Position numbers and translations under genes: made by a program. Below are positions 1 to 13,346 of a stretch of 64,000 nucleotides of DNA, one piece after another; the stretch's first letter is position 1; every line of letters begins with the position of its first letter. The stretch comes from Chromera velia. Taxonomy: Eukaryota; Sar; Chromeraceae. The stretch lies in contig JAHBMJ010000079.1 in assembly GCA_018398765.1 (NCBI GenBank), positions 1 through 64,000 of the forward strand. Reading direction: 5' to 3'. The notes beneath the pieces were generated by a model. That model did not search any database and was not told the DNA's origin. It was given only the letters and a program-made list of their open reading frames with translations.

Positions 1-48
<48 letters not shown>
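1..48 (+). repeat. (AG)n microsatellite
   Basis: Near-perfect ag repeats at the window start. Other simple tracts in introns of the Kelch-BTB gene: (TTCC)n at 440-462, (TTTC)n at 796-875, (GT)n at 984-1009 and 1117-1167, (TTTC)n at 3041-3070, (GA)n at 8276-8295, (GT)n at 8499-8529, and (TTC)n at 9142-9206 running into (CT)n and (GT)n to 9229. Confidence 0.95.
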
Positions 49-166
49 TCCTCTGACCGGAAGGAACCTTTCGATCGGATGTTCGTTCGATTTTGTCTGT
101 CTGTCTATCTGTCTGTCTGTCTGTCTGAAAGAAACATGAGAGTAGTTCGTGTAATTTCGCCCTGCA

Positions 167-1135
167 GTCACTCAGGTGTACGATCGGAGATCCCCCAAAG
201 GCATTGCGCCGAAGAAGCGGCTTGGTGGGTTGACTATTCTGTTTGCTCCTTTTCGTGAACGGGAAGGGTGTTTCATTGGTTCGCTTCTTAAATTTACTCT
301 CCTTTCACTGATGAGGGTAGTTTGCCGTCCTGCAATTGCGTGGGTTAGATTTCTCGTTGCAGGTCCAGCTTCGTCATGATGACATCTTTGTAGGAGATCT
401 TGGAGGGGTCTGAGGTGTCTGCTCAGGTTTTCCTTCTTCCTTCCTTCCTTCCTTCCTTCCGTCCATCCTTTCTCACTTGTTGCCTCCTCCCTCTGCTTCT
501 TCCTGCATGCAGCTCCCTCAGTCGTTGCAGCCAGGCGGTCTCTCTTCTTTCTTTGCGGTCTGCAGCAATTTGTCGGTAAGCAGACTAACGGGAACACACA
601 CAAACACATAAACGGGCACACGCTGAAGCACAAGCACCGTCTCTTTCGCGTGCGTGCTCTTGCTCTTTTACACATTCACACATACAAACAGGTGCGAACC
701 TCCCTTTATCAAGGCCTTCCTTCCTCCCTCCCTCCCCTCGTCCCTTTCGGCCTCCTTCCCTTCCATTTTGGGTTTGTGTGCTCTTCCTGCAGGCCTCTTT
801 CTTTCTTTCTTTCTTTTCTTCCTTTTTCTTCTTTCTTTCTTTCTTTCTTCCTTCCTTCCTTCCTTTCTTTTTCTTTCTCTCTCTCCTCTCCTCTCTCTCT
901 CTCTCTCTTTCTTTGCGTTTGTGAGCTTGCGCAATTGATGTTTACACGTGTCGTCCATCCATTCGACGTTTGCATGCGCTTGTGTGCGTGCGTGTGTGTG
1001 TGTGTGTGCATTTGCCGTTTATCTGTGCTCATGCGTGCAGGTGATGTAACAGGGTGTTTCATCTACCAGCTCGATTTGATGTCCAATGAGTGGACAACTG
1101 TGAGTGGAGTCACTCAGTGAGTGTGTGTGTGTGTG

Positions 1136-1170
<35 letters not shown>

Positions 1171-4100
1171 GAGAATTTGTTGCATGATGGCTTTTTGAAG
1201 CCTCGGTGCAAAGAAATGGAGGAAGAAACGATGCACGGAAACGGTAACGAATGGAGCCGAAGGAATTCGGCCCCTTCTTGTGTGCCGTAGAGGGAAGAGC
1301 CTCACTCAATCCTTTGGCTGTCACCTATCTGTCAAATGGTGAAACCGCGAGTGACACAGAAAGAACGACATTGTTTTTTGGATGACTCCGAAGAAGCTAT
1401 TCAGAAGTATGACGGAGACAGCGATTCATCCCAACCACATTTCTTCAGAGATTACTCCACTTAATTCGATTCTTTCTTCAGAGATTACTCCACTTAATTC
1501 GATTCTTTCTTCAGAGATTACTCCACTTAATTCGATTCTGTTGCGTCTCTTGTCAGTACATGCAGGTCATCACAATGTCAGTACTATGTGTGATTCACAA
1601 TGCAAACATTCAAAGGAAGAGATGATTCTCTCTCTCTACATTCATTGTGCCATTTTGCAGGTGGACTTTGATGTCCGCCAGTTTCCTTCGTCTTTCCCCT
1701 CCTACGACAAGAACGCAGCTTTCAAAGTAAGTAGAAAGAATAATGCAAAACTTACGACTTCTCCAAAACCACTCAAATGATCCTTCTATTGATACTTTCC
1801 TGCACACGAGAAGCTCATCTGGATTTTTTGTCTGTATGAAACTGCAGTACTGGACAACCATGCGAGGGTGTGCGCTCTCCTGTATGAATCACGGTACTGA
1901 GAGGTGTGTTTTCTGAGGTGTTTGTTCTTCCTTCTGTATGCAGAATTGCCGTACCGGACAGACCTGCGTCCAGTTTGACGATAAGATCTTCGTCTTTGGG
2001 GGTTGTGTTCTTGGGGATGGAGAGGGAAGGCTTGCGCGGCCCCGGTGAGTGAACTCCTGCCTGACTGACTGCCTACTTCCTTTCTGCATTTTGTCCGACC
2101 GACCCGAACTCTTTCCTCCCTTCCGATTCCCCCTTCTTCTGTTGTTCTTCGGGATGTGCGGAGGAGCCTATTCTGTGCGCACTAGTTTGGGATCTGTTTG
2201 GGCAAGGAAAGCAGGAAAGTCCCCTTGAGTGGATGCATCAGTCTGGATGGTCGGTTTTCATGCTCCTTTTCTTCATTGCCGCGTGTTGGCGGTCGAGGAT
2301 ATACAAATTTGTTTGTAGGTCCATGCGCAATTATGTCCTTTGATAATCTATTTCCTTTTCCTCTTTTGTGCTGCCTGCAGAGTGACGAGCGACTTTGTGT
2401 TTTTTGACCTTTTGGAGCAGCAGTGGTTAGTTGCTGAAGAGTCGCTCACTCACCAATTTGCATTTCCTGCCCGCCCTTGGTTCACTCACTGCTTGGCCGG
2501 CCGCTTTGCTGAGGCTTTCTTCCCTTGTGTCTGGATGGATGGATGCTTGTCGCCCTCATGACCACCCCTGCTTCCTTCCACATTGTCTTTCACCAGTGCC
2601 ACTGCGGTACTACAGGAAAGGAAGGACAGAGCAGAAATCGTTCCACCCGCCCTCTCTCCTTCCTTTCGTGGTATCCTCTCAGCTGACCCCTGTGGGCAGA
2701 GAAAAGGCCGCGAGAAGAGGAATGTAAGAATAAAAACAGTGAAGTGGATCCAATAGAATGAAAGTCTGTGTTCCCTCCCGGTATGTGTCGAGAGACTTTT
2801 GTTTATTTTGGGATCTACAGGGTGCCTTCTTTGAATTTATCTTATCTTGATCTAATTCCTACTCAACTGCTTGCCTTTCTTTTGTCCGGCTGCTTCCTTT
2901 TCTGTTTGACTCAGATTTTCTCCTTCTTCTTCCAGGCACAGTCCCAAACAAATGGTCTCACACGTAGTCCACAAGTCTTGTGGCTCGGCTTTTGCAAATG
3001 ATTTCTGTTCCGTTCTGCTGTGTTTTTTTTATTTCGTGCTTTCTTTCTTTCTTTCTTTCTTTCTTTCTCTCTTTCTCTGTCCCTCCTACTCAGGTTTCCT
3101 GTCTTTCCAGACCCTGCCCAGGAGCCTGAAGGTGGGGTTGGTAAGTCTACGCAGGTTTTTCTCGAAGGAGAGGATGATTCTTATCAGGGGGAGGAAGAAG
3201 GGGGCGGAGAGCAGACAAGTGGGGGTGAAGAGGTGAGAGGAGGACGGGGGGGGAGACAGAGTGAACTGATCCAGCCGGCGGGTCGGCAAACGACGTCCGG
3301 TGGGAGGAGGCGGCAGACACGGACAGGGACAGAGGGGGGTGAAGGGAAAGCGCCGGTACGGGTGATAGGAGCCGACGGAGAGAGACATGCAGAGGGGGAA
3401 GACGAAAAAAGAAGGGGGCAGCCGAATCCGGCGATCAACGTTTCAGACGGGGAGGGGGAAGCAGCCCCCGCGTCACTGTCGCCTAGTGTCTTTGCGGACC
3501 TCACTTCTGCTCCTTTCCGAAGTGAGCCTCTTCCCCCCGATGCCCCTTGTCCTTTGCAAGTGCGAAGGAACTCTGCACTCCAACAAACACCGGGACCCTC
3601 CGGAACTCTCCCACCTCCATCCCCGCTCCCTCCCGTTACAGATGCAGAGCGAGAGTCACCATCAAAGAGAAGGTTGCATGATGCCCAAAGGGAAGATGAG
3701 GGACCCGTAAAAGCTGAAGAAAAGGAGGATAGAGGTAGGGTTGAGAAGGAAAGAGGAAGAGATAGGGTGAGGCGAGATAAAAGGGGAAAAGCACGTGAAA
3801 GAGACAAAGATAGAGCTCCGATGCGCGTGGAATTATCTCTCGAGCGGCATTCGAAAAGGGATAATCTGGAAACGCGTCGGCGTTCCTCCCTTCCTCGCAC
3901 GTTTGGATCCCGTCTTACCTTGATGGATTCTGGTATGACAACAGATTCTTCTGAACAAGAAGACGAGGAAGGCGACGACATGTCTGAGGTAACAACTGAT
4001 CAGGAAAAAGAGGGAGGAGAATCGGAGAAAGACGGTGAGGAGAATGAAGGGAGTCCGGGAGGCGGAAGGCCCCGAGAAGACAGAGGCACGGTTTTACATT

Positions 4101-7100
4101 TCCCAGACAGACGCGCACCTTCTTCCTCATCCTCCTCTGTCAACACAGGCGGAGGAGGGCGCACAAGCAAGGGCCATCGTGTCAGCGCCACAGTGCGTCA
4201 CATGGCCTCTGGAGGTGGTGCACAAGATTTTCACAAGGCGGCTGCAGGCAAAGGCGCCCCCCGGGTTGGAGGGGATGGGGTTCCGGGTCCGTCTCCCTCT
4301 TCCTCCTCTGGCACTCACACAGTGCGTCAAAGAAGGGGCACTATGGGTATTGCATTGATGAATCCCTCGGGGGTGGAGGAGGAGGAAGAGATGGGGGGCG
4401 AAGGGGGAGTGAGGAAGACACCTGTCCCACCCCCCCTTAATCTAGAAAAAGAGCATTCGAATGAATCGGCATCGAGCACAGACACGGCGGCTCTTGGCGG
4501 GGATCGGGAGGGAAGACACGAGGTGCCTCCTCACGGTTCCTCTTCCTCCCGGTCCCGCAAACCCAAAAGTCCAACACTCCCCTTGCCTGCAGATGCACAG
4601 CACCGATCCGCAACAGCTGCTGGAGGTTACGCCAATGTCCGGATCGACGACCGCGTGCACGTATATCATTTCGTGAAAAGCAATTCATCGAATCCGTCGG
4701 AATATTCCGGTGGAGGGATGAAGAGTGAAATCGGGCAGGGGGGGGCTGCAAGGAGGCACCAGACTTCCTCCTCGCAGCAAGAAGGAAGTTTGGGGGGGGC
4801 ACATGCACCTGCATCGCAGATTTCGTCCACTGCCACCACATCTGCTGGGGTGAACACCGCAAGGCATCACCCCGGAGGGACGAACAAAGACCCAAAAGCA
4901 GGGGGGCAGAAAGGAGAGGGGGGCGGCGCACCCATGAGCGACGATGACGTAGGTGACCCTGATTACTCAGGGGCCGCCACGTCACCCGCAAAAGTCTATC
5001 GCCGCTCACGAAATGTTTTCACTCTCCCCTCAAATCACATTCGCTCTTCCTCTTTAGATGCAACCACGCTTGCTGCTGCTGCGACTTCTGTCGATCCTGT
5101 TTCTCAGGGAGGAACCGCATCTTCTGCGCTCCGCTCCCAGACGGGACAAAGAGGGATGGGGTTGTTTTTGAAAGCACGAACAGTAGACAAGGGTTCGGTG
5201 GGGGGAGTTTCAGGGAGCGGGGTGAAGAGGAGTGCAGTGGGCGGAATGAGTTCCGTTACGCCTCGTCCAAAAAGTGCCGTGCCTAGACGCCTGTGGTCTG
5301 CACGTGGAGGGGGGGGGGCGTCAAAGGGGGCGGGGAGAAGCCGCAGTGGTTGGGGAGGGCCTTCTGAGAGTTCTCTCTGGGGCGGCACCGTGTCCCCTTC
5401 CCACACGGCTGTACAGAGAGGGACAGCACACGGAGGACAACAGGGTCCACTCTCAAGAAGAAGTTCCAAGGTCTGTCCGTCCCTCTGCATATGAAAGAAA
5501 ACAGACACAAAGAAAGAAAGAAGGTGTCCAGGGGTGCCTTTGTTCTTGGTGCTTCTTCTGCACTTGTCAAGTGTCTTTGAAAAATGTGGTCACAGCCCGA
5601 CGCAATTCTTTTGAATCGGAATCGACCCCTGCTGCGTCGTTGTGTCTGTGTATGAGCGATGGGAGCGTCTTGAAGGAAAAAGTCGGAAATGAAGGGCATC
5701 GAAACAGTGTGCGTCTGTGCGCGCGGGCGTATGGTTGCAGCTCTCCTTTCATCCTTTTTTTAAAAAAGAGAAAAATGCATCTAGAGTGATCAAATGCATG
5801 CATGCAGGTCTCTTTGCATTCGGAATTTTCGAGAATCAACACGGCGGCCTCCCGCCCCTCTCCATTCCACGGCCAACCGGGAGGGTCGCAGAGTCGTGAC
5901 CGCATGAGGCTGTCAAGATTTCGCTCTGGCCAGACGGCGACAAGTGCGGAGAGCGATTCAGACAAGGACAGGGAGAGGGAAAGGGAAAAGCGCAGCGGGG
6001 GGCGTCAGCCCTCGAGGGCGTCAGTAGGTATTGCATCAGGGGGGGTGGGGCAGATGAACCGTTCTTCGGGGGCGGGGCAGAGGGAGAGGAGCAGGAGTAG
6101 TCGCAAAGTTCGGGGGAGTGGTAATCAGTTTGAGGGCAGTCCGGGGACTTCGCGTGGTTCTCCTGGTGCCTTTCCGATGAGGGCTTCAGATGAGGGCAGA
6201 GATGACAAGAGGGGACAGGTTGAGAAGGAAAGTCGAAGAGGACGCACAGATTCCGCCGGCCTTTTGAAAGACGGGGATGTTGGTGAAACCGAGGGGGAAG
6301 AGGAAGAGAGGGATGGGGGGGGACACGAGGATATCGATCGAACAGACTGTGAGGAGGAGGAGGAGGAGGAGGAGGAGGATGAAGAGGAGGCCGTTGTCTC
6401 ATCAGAGGAAGGCATGATGGGAGGGAGGCAGAAGAATCGAAAGAAAAAGCAAAAAAGCGGGGGTGTTAGAGCAAGGAAGGTGGGAGGGGACGAGGATAGC
6501 GGACATGAGGAAAGAGACAACGAAAATGAAGAACAAGACGGAGAAGAAGAGCACGAATTGCCGCCTCCCTTGACTAATCACAGAGCCATGTTGCACAAGT
6601 AAGTAAGTGGATGGACTGCAGGCATCCATGCAGCAAGCAGTGTGTTGTCGTGTCATGCCGGCTGCATAAGAAGAAACAATGTGTCTTGGAATGCATCAGC
6701 CTGCAATCAAGAAGGCTGTCCACTCTTCTGAAGCATTTTTAGATGCAAGAATCGTTTTGGCCTTTTGAAGCGCTGGTACAAGCATGGGGGTACGACACCA
6801 AAGATCCTCGAGAGAAATGGGACAAGAGTAAGAGAGAGTTGCTCGATGAAAGCATTCGGTTGAGAGATACGCACTTGCTTGTATCAGTTGAGTAGTGTGA
6901 TCCAGGAAAAGGGGAAGTGAGGTCGGGGAAAACTTTGTTTCAGGGAGTTGTGTGTGTGTATGTGATGCGTCCCGTGTGTCAATTTCGTCCCATGTTGTTG
7001 CGGCCCTGCCCTGCCCGTGTGGATCGAATTAAGGAGAGAGAGGCCATCCATCCTTTCATATGGACGGACGCAATGCAGGTCGGGCATGCTGATTTTTGGG

Positions 7101-8484
7101 GGTTCTCTCGCCGACGGAAGTGCCAACGACGCGGTGTGGTGGTTTGACCTCAGGGGGTGGAGGTGGCACCGTCTCCATTCAGGATGGTTCGGTCCCAGAA
7201 GGCAGTCGTTGGTGTTCCTACCGACCTGCTGCTCCATGGCTTTTGACCGCCTGGTTGTATACCAGGTAGGTGGGTGAGCTTTGGCTGCCTTTCTGTGTTT
7301 CTGTTTTGAACTTCCCTTCCGTATTGCCTGCTTGTGCTGCCTGATAGTTCGACCTTTCTTTGATCGTCAGTGTCATTTTCTTTCCTTTGAGGGTTGTTTG
7401 TGAAAAAAAAAAAAAAGGAAAAGAAAAACAATCTGGTCTGTTGATTTGTGTGCGTACATGTGCTTGCCAATGTGTGTGAACCGGAAGGCTCCGGTTGTGC
7501 GCTATTGTCCTGTCTTCATGTATGTCTGTGTGTACCCGCCTGAATTCATATCTGTTCCTGTCTCTCTCTTTCTGCCTCTGCCTCTCTGTGCAGAATCTGC
7601 CCTCTCAATCTGGTCCCTGGGCTTTCCACACGCTGATGGCCTTGCGTCTGGACTGGTTGGCTCCTTTTTCTTTTCCTTTTTGTTTCTCTCTTGGTTGAGA
7701 ACCACAATGATGAATGCATTCTGTTGACCTCTTGTGTTCCAACTGCCTTCCTGCATCTCGACTTGTCGCTCTACGGGCCCGAAGAGAAGAAAAAAAGAGA
7801 AGAGAAGAGAAGAGAAAAGTGCAGTCGCATCCTTTCTGCGGGCACGGAACGCAATGCCTTTCTGATTGTTTGTCTCTTTGCTCTGCTCTGTCAATCTCGA
7901 AAGGTGTGCGCCCAGTTTAGATATGAGTGACAAACAGATAGACGTCCTCTCTTTGCAGTGCGTGCTTCTAGGCGAGACATTTTGGAAGTACCCTGCCTTT
8001 CTCGTGCTGTTCTTTCTTCTGCACATCCATGCATCGAAGTTTCCCTCACATGCATCGCTCGGCCTTCCGGCCTGCCTGCATGCTCGATTGATGCCATCAG
8101 GAATTTTAAAGACTCCAGATGGCCTTCCCCCACGATGAGCGCCCTGGAGCTTTTGAGTCAGTTTTTTCTTCTCTCTCCATGCTTGTGCACCCTGCCTGCA
8201 TGCTCGATTGCTGATTTTCTTCTTTTCCGCAGATGTTTCATGTCAGCCGTCTGCCCGTTCAAGTTGTGTGAAGCGAGAGAGAGAGAGAGAGAGAATCTTC
8301 TGCCAAAACTGTTCTTTAACTTCCTTCCTTGAATTCACGTGCCTGCCTTTTCTTTTCCTCTAACGATTCTGTATCCGTGCAGGGGAGACAAAGACATGGG
8401 ACGTCGCTTTCTGGCTGGAAGAGTCGAAGCTGCTGAGGGCTCATCGGGCAGTCATGGTTTGTTTGTCACTCCCCCTCTCCTCTC

Positions 8485-8532
<48 letters not shown>

Positions 8533-11500
8533 CAGCAGTGGTCTGTGTGTCCAGTTCTTTGTCCCTCTTTTTCTGTACTCTCTCCCCTGTCGGGCTCGAT
8601 GGGAAGGAATTTGACTGTGCCAAATGAACTAGAACCTTGCAAGCATCCTGTGAACAGGAGAGGACAGAGAGTCTCTCTCTGTAGCTGTCCCTGTCCTTGG
8701 AGGCAAGTGAGTGAGTGAGTGAGTGAATTTATGTCTCTTCACTGACCGTGCATGCGGGCTGGCTGGCTGGCTCGCTGCAGGCTCGTGTCAGCCCTGCTCT
8801 GAAGGAAATTATGGCCAGTCTCCCGCTTCACGACCCTGCGAGGGAGATGGAGGCCGCCTCTGGGGGGGACTCGGACACAGAGACGGAGAAGGAGGGGTGC
8901 GAACCGATCATCCAGATCACGGCAGTTTCCGAGTTGATCTTCTCAAAGGTTAGAACACTTTTCTTTTCTACAACACGTGACGCAGCTTTTTTTGAATTCG
9001 CATTGCATTTCCGAGTGTGCATGCGCTCGAGGCTATTTGTTCAAATTTCCATTCGCCCGCTGACTTGGCTGGCCATTAAACAAATAATCTCACGTTGATG
9101 AAAATGTTTTTGCAGATGTCTTTGTGATTCTTTCGTAAAACTTTCTTCTTCTTCTTCTTCTTCTTCTTCTTCTTCTTCCTCTTCCTCTTCCTCTTCTTCT
9201 TCTTCTCTCTCTCTCTCTCTGTGTGTGTGTACACATGTATGCGCGCATGGATGCAGGTTCTGGAGGCGGTGTACTCAAATTTCCAGGCGCCCATCGACCC
9301 CGAATTCGCCTTCGAAATTCTGGAAGTCGCCGTCTCGTTTGAGATCTTCCCTCTGATCTGGGCAGCACAACAGGCGCTGAGCATCACTCACGAGAATGTC
9401 CTGCCCCTCCTCAGCCTCGCACGAAGACAACAACTCCAAATCCTCAGAGCAAGGTCAGAAAGAGTCTCTCTCTCTCTCCCCGTCCCCCTTTCGCCTTTGA
9501 CAACTTGCCGGACGGGAAAGGAAAGGCCTATCGTCCATTCAGACTGTCGATACACATGTTTATACGCAAAATTATTTTTCGTTTTCTGAAAGGCTTACGA
9601 CACGAAAATGTCCCCCCAGATTACCCGAGAATAGTGGAGTGTTCCTTTGAGCATTCGAATGCTGGCCCGTCTTCCGTTTTTCGACTTCGTTGTGAGGTCA
9701 TACATAGACTTCAGCCGCTTTTGGGTCTAGCGGGAATTCTGGCAGGTGATATTCACAAGTTGACCTTGCACATGGTTCCTTCAGGTGCGCGGACTTCATT
9801 AACACTCACTTTGAGGTCATCGAGACCCTTGCGCCTTTCCCCACGTCCCTCTCACCCAACTCCAAAATATCCGCGATCGCTACAGAGCCCTTCCCAGCAG
9901 GGAACGCCACAGGCGGCACTACCACAGCAGCAGCAGCAAGAGCCGCCAACTCTGTCCAGACTGCGGCTGCTCCAGCAGGGGGGGGAAGGAGGGCATCTCA
10001 ACTGGAAGCACGCCCTCTTGCGACCCCACTTCTCAAAACTGCTTCAGCGGCAGCAACTCCCGCAGCTGCAGTAGCGGGGGCAGTGACGGAGGCGGTTGCT
10101 GTCCTTCCGGCCACTGCAGCAGCCGCAGCTGTTGGTGGTGTGCAGGTGGCCTTGTCGTCTCCCCAGATGCTCATACGTCGGGGTGCAGGGGGCGGGCAGT
10201 TCTCCCCCGACACTCAGTCACCTGCGTCGATGTCCCTCGTCCCGAGAGGGGGGGGAGTTCCTGGAAGTCCATCGCAACAACCGCACGCAGTGGCACTTCC
10301 TTTCCCGGCCACAGTCCCCACAGTCACAGCAAAAGCCAAAGCTGCTCATGGGCATGGAGAAGGAACGAAAGAGAAAGAAGGCTTTGCGTTCCCTCCTATG
10401 CCTCTGCTGCCGCTCCCCCAAGCTGTGCGCATGCCGGCCTCTCCTTCTTCCCAACACGTGCAGGGTGGGGGGGCGATTATTGACGAAGGGGGCCGCGAGG
10501 GTGTCAGCCCCGCGGCCAGTTCTCCAGGGCGCCGGTCACGCTCAGGCCGAGGCAGTCCATCTCCGGGCTCCCGAAGTCCGAAAAGAGGCGGAGGGGGGGG
10601 AGTAGCCTCACCCATTGTCATCTCCCCGACTGCGGCTGCCGGAGTGTCCACCTCCGCTGCCCGTCTCCTCGAAGCATCAGCCGCTCACCGGTGGGGTCAG
10701 ATGGACAAGTGGGCTGCTGATGGATTTGCGGGTGAGGAGAGTGGAGAGACGCTGGGAGGAGCAGAGCCTAGAGACGGTCCCGGAAAGGAGCCTCTGTGTA
10801 GAGAAACTTCAAAACTGAGTGAGGCTATCGACGTGCCTCCGCCCTTCATCTCTCCCTCCGACCGTCTGCTGAAGGCACAGAAAGATGGAGGGCAACAGCC
10901 GAGTGCCCCCTCGACCCAGGATCCTTCTCACGCGCTCCCGATGCCCTCCTCCTGTGCATCCGCATTTATTCCGGTGGGTGGAGACGGGGGAGGTGAGAGA
11001 ATCCTCTTGCCGAAGGGCTCGTCGAGAGGATCCGAGTTAGATCGGCAGAGAAGGCTATCACCTCCTGAACTGGCCTCTGTACCGACAGCTGTTAAGATGC
11101 CGTTGGGAGAAGGAGATGATGGAAGAAAAGAAGAAGACCTACTCGGTGGGGGTATCCCCTTTTCGACAGGGGGGCAGTGGACACGAAAGGAGAAATCAGA
11201 AGAACCTTCGCAGCAGAGTCTCAGACGGCCTGTCGACATGGAGATTCCCAGATATTTACAGGCTTCTTCCATTTCGAGGGGTAGAAAAGGCATTGGGATT
11301 GGTCTGCCAACTCTGGATGAGCTGCGAACTCTGCATGGAAGAGAGGTAGCAGAGAAGAGGGCAGAAGCACCCCCATCAATGTTCCCCTCTCCCGTCATCC
11401 CCAGCAACATCACTTCACCGCTTTCTGGCCCACACGCCCGCCCCCCCCCGTCGTTCCTTCCCGGCTCCGGCCCTGTCGCGCAAACAGGCAGTGGAACAGA

Positions 11501-13346
11501 GCCCAATCCTTCACTTACCAACCATTCCCCTGAAATGCAAGCACCCGGACCAGGGCCCGTTCCTGCCGTGGGCCCCTCAGGTCCCCCCCCGTCCTCCTAC
11601 TCCCACCCCTCTCAAACACCACTCCCCGCCTCACTGGCCCCGATTCAACCCGGAGTCACAGACACGTCTGGACGTCACCACGCAGGAGGAGTACACCCCC
11701 CCCCACACCCCACGAAGAACCACTCCCAACAGAGGAACCGTTGGGGCCCTCCCCACGGGGCTGTGACCCCGGCAGTTGTCCTGACGAAGGTCCCCATCGA
11801 CACGGGGGTTTTGCCGTCTCCTCAAACGGGGGGCAGCAGTGAAGCAGCGCAGACAGCAGCAGAAGCGGTGGCAGTTCTTCGAGAGTCCACACCCAAGGCT
11901 GGCATCCCCAACCATTCCTCTCCCATGATTGCCGCAGCAGCTCCTCCAGCCCCCCAAGGGGGTGTACAACCACCCCCAGGAGGAAGACAGTCGCCGCCAA
12001 TATGGCCGATTCACGCCCCCATTCCCCCCACACACCCCCACACACGAGAAAGCGCCGACAATCCCTCAGTCTCCTTCTTCCCCCCCCCGCGAATGCCGCC
12101 TCACGCTGCCTCATGGGATCACGCTGCATCAGCTCGTCCTCCACTTCCACCCGCCCACCCCAAGTCACATTCGCATTCTGCAGAGACTAAACAACTGCCT
12201 CACAGCGCGCCTCTAGCAACAGCGCAACCGCTCACGCGCGAAGGATCTCCTGGAAGGCGCGGGCCGATGCACCGTCAGGACACAGAGACGGATGGCAAGC
12301 CGCATATGGGTGCACTGCGGTCCTCTCAACAGGCCTCCCCTGTTCGCAACCGAGAAAGTCCAGTTCCCGTCCCTTCTGAAACGACTCAAAGCCCGCCTCC
12401 ATCCAAAACTCATCCCAGGCCTCCACAGTGGCCCGCCTTGCCCCCTATGCTCATTGCCCCCCCAGCCCTCCAGCAGCATCACCCGCGCCCGCTTACAGCA
12501 CCCACTGGTGGTAGTCAGGTTCCACCCAGTGTGCAGAACCGGTCTCCTCCCCTTCCCCCAGCTGTCGTTCCGGAAGCTCAGCAAATCACACAGAGAGACT
12601 CACAAACGCAGCCCCTCTCAAATCGACAACCGGCTTTTGCGGTCCCAGGCAGCAGCTTCGGGATCCACGGCCCCCTCTCAAGAAACGCACACCAGCCGCA
12701 CCCCCTCCAAAGTGCTCCCCCTACACATTCTGCCGCCCACCAGCCCACTCCCAGATTTGGTTCAGCTCAGCCCCGCTCTCGCCCTGGCAGGCTATCAGGG
12801 GTGGGGGATCCTCGTTCGCATGCAAACAGTGCTGGGGTGTCATCCCCCGCCGCGCTGTACGGCCCTCTGTCACCAGGCCTCTTTCAGGTCATGCGCGGGC
12901 CAGCTACCCGCCAACCGCCAGGCCGCTCGCACGCTCCGCAGGTGCTGCTCCCCCAACACCAAACGCCTCCAGCTGGACACGGGCACGGAGGCATACCACC
13001 TGCAGTCAGAGCCAAAGGAGTCGGAGGGTCGGTACTGCAGGCTGGACAGGAAACACCAGCAGCAACGTCAGTTTCTCACCTGCACAGGGGGGACCGCGCT
13101 AGCGCAGTTCAGCCTCAGAGGGGGGAGGCATCTCGAACTCAGCCTGCTTCCTTTTCCCCCGCTCAACTCCCTGCGGCAAGCACGCAAGGAAGAGGGGGTA
13201 TGCCTTTGCCCTCTGACGGTCCTGGACCCGGTGGAGGATCTTCCGCGGGAGTTCGGACTCCTCCTAGCGGCGCTCATGGAGGGGAATTTGGCTCTAGCGG
13301 GGCGATTCAGGTCCCTCCTCATAAATTGCCCGCTGCTTGGACGTGA
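167..13346 (+). CDS. Giant Kelch-BTB-BACK protein, multi-exon, 5' end not in window
   Basis: Kelch propellers bind partners and BTB-BACK modules usually recruit CUL3 ubiquitin ligase; an adaptor role is inferred from the family. Kelch-like exons seen: 167-230, near 363-390, 1041-1099 (FIYQLDLMSNEW), 1661-1726, 1944-2044 (FVFGG), 2381-2425 (FVFFDLLEQQW), 2597-2727, then after a long disordered block 7079-7265 (MLIFGG, WWFDLRGWRW) and 7594-about 7656 (WAFHTLMALRLDW). BTB exons are 8383-8456 (DVAFWLEESKLLRAHRAVM) and 8781-8948; BTB end and BACK are 9257-9453 and the start of 9785-13346 (CADFINTHF). Phases agree at 1099/1661, 1726/1944, 5470/5808, 8456/8781, 8948/9257 and 9453/9785. Exons between 2730 and 3094, 6600 and 7079, and 7660 and 8383 could not be resolved. 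The order Kelch then BTB-BACK resembles LZTR1-type proteins rather than KLHL proteins. The stop is TGA at 13344. No start codon was identified. Confidence 0.8.
1443..1541 (+). repeat. 33-bp minisatellite, three copies, intronic
   Basis: Three head-to-tail copies of a 33-bp unit containing cagagattactccacttaa lie in the intron between the Kelch exons at 1041-1099 and 1661-1726. They are almost identical, which suggests recent slippage or duplication. The unit keeps one frame open (SSEITPLNSIL) but lies outside the spliced exons. Confidence 0.85.
3094..6598 (+). other. Two large disordered exons interrupting the Kelch array
   Basis: Exon 3094 (or about 3112)-5470 joins exon 5808-6598 in phase 0 (SSK then VSLHSEF). 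Together they encode about 1,050 residues rich in Gly, Ser, Arg and Glu, with runs such as EEEEEEEE near 6355-6385, RS-rich stretches and many basic/acidic alternations. No folded domain is visible. Kelch-type exons lie on both sides, so the block is an insertion between blades of one propeller or between two propellers. The 3' donor is CACAA|gtaagt at 6599. The antisense 265-codon ORF over 3184-3981 is a composition shadow. Confidence 0.7.
9785..13346 (+). other. Terminal exon: BACK segment plus long Pro/Ser-rich tail
   Basis: The acceptor at 9784 (ttcag|G) keeps the frame from exon 9257-9453 and gives CADFINTHFEVIETLAPFP, a BACK-like sequence. A poly-Ala stretch follows (9930-10150), then about 1,080 residues rich in Pro, Ser, His and Gln with no recognisable domain. 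A 367-codon ORF in another frame (12292-13395) overlaps the tail; it looks like a by-product of the GC-rich, Pro-rich codons. The tail has no membrane segment or obvious targeting signal. Confidence 0.7.

Noticed and set aside
3184-3981. 265-codon minus-strand ORF
   Set aside because: Serine/leucine-rich antisense image of the disordered plus-strand exon; no start context or splice support.
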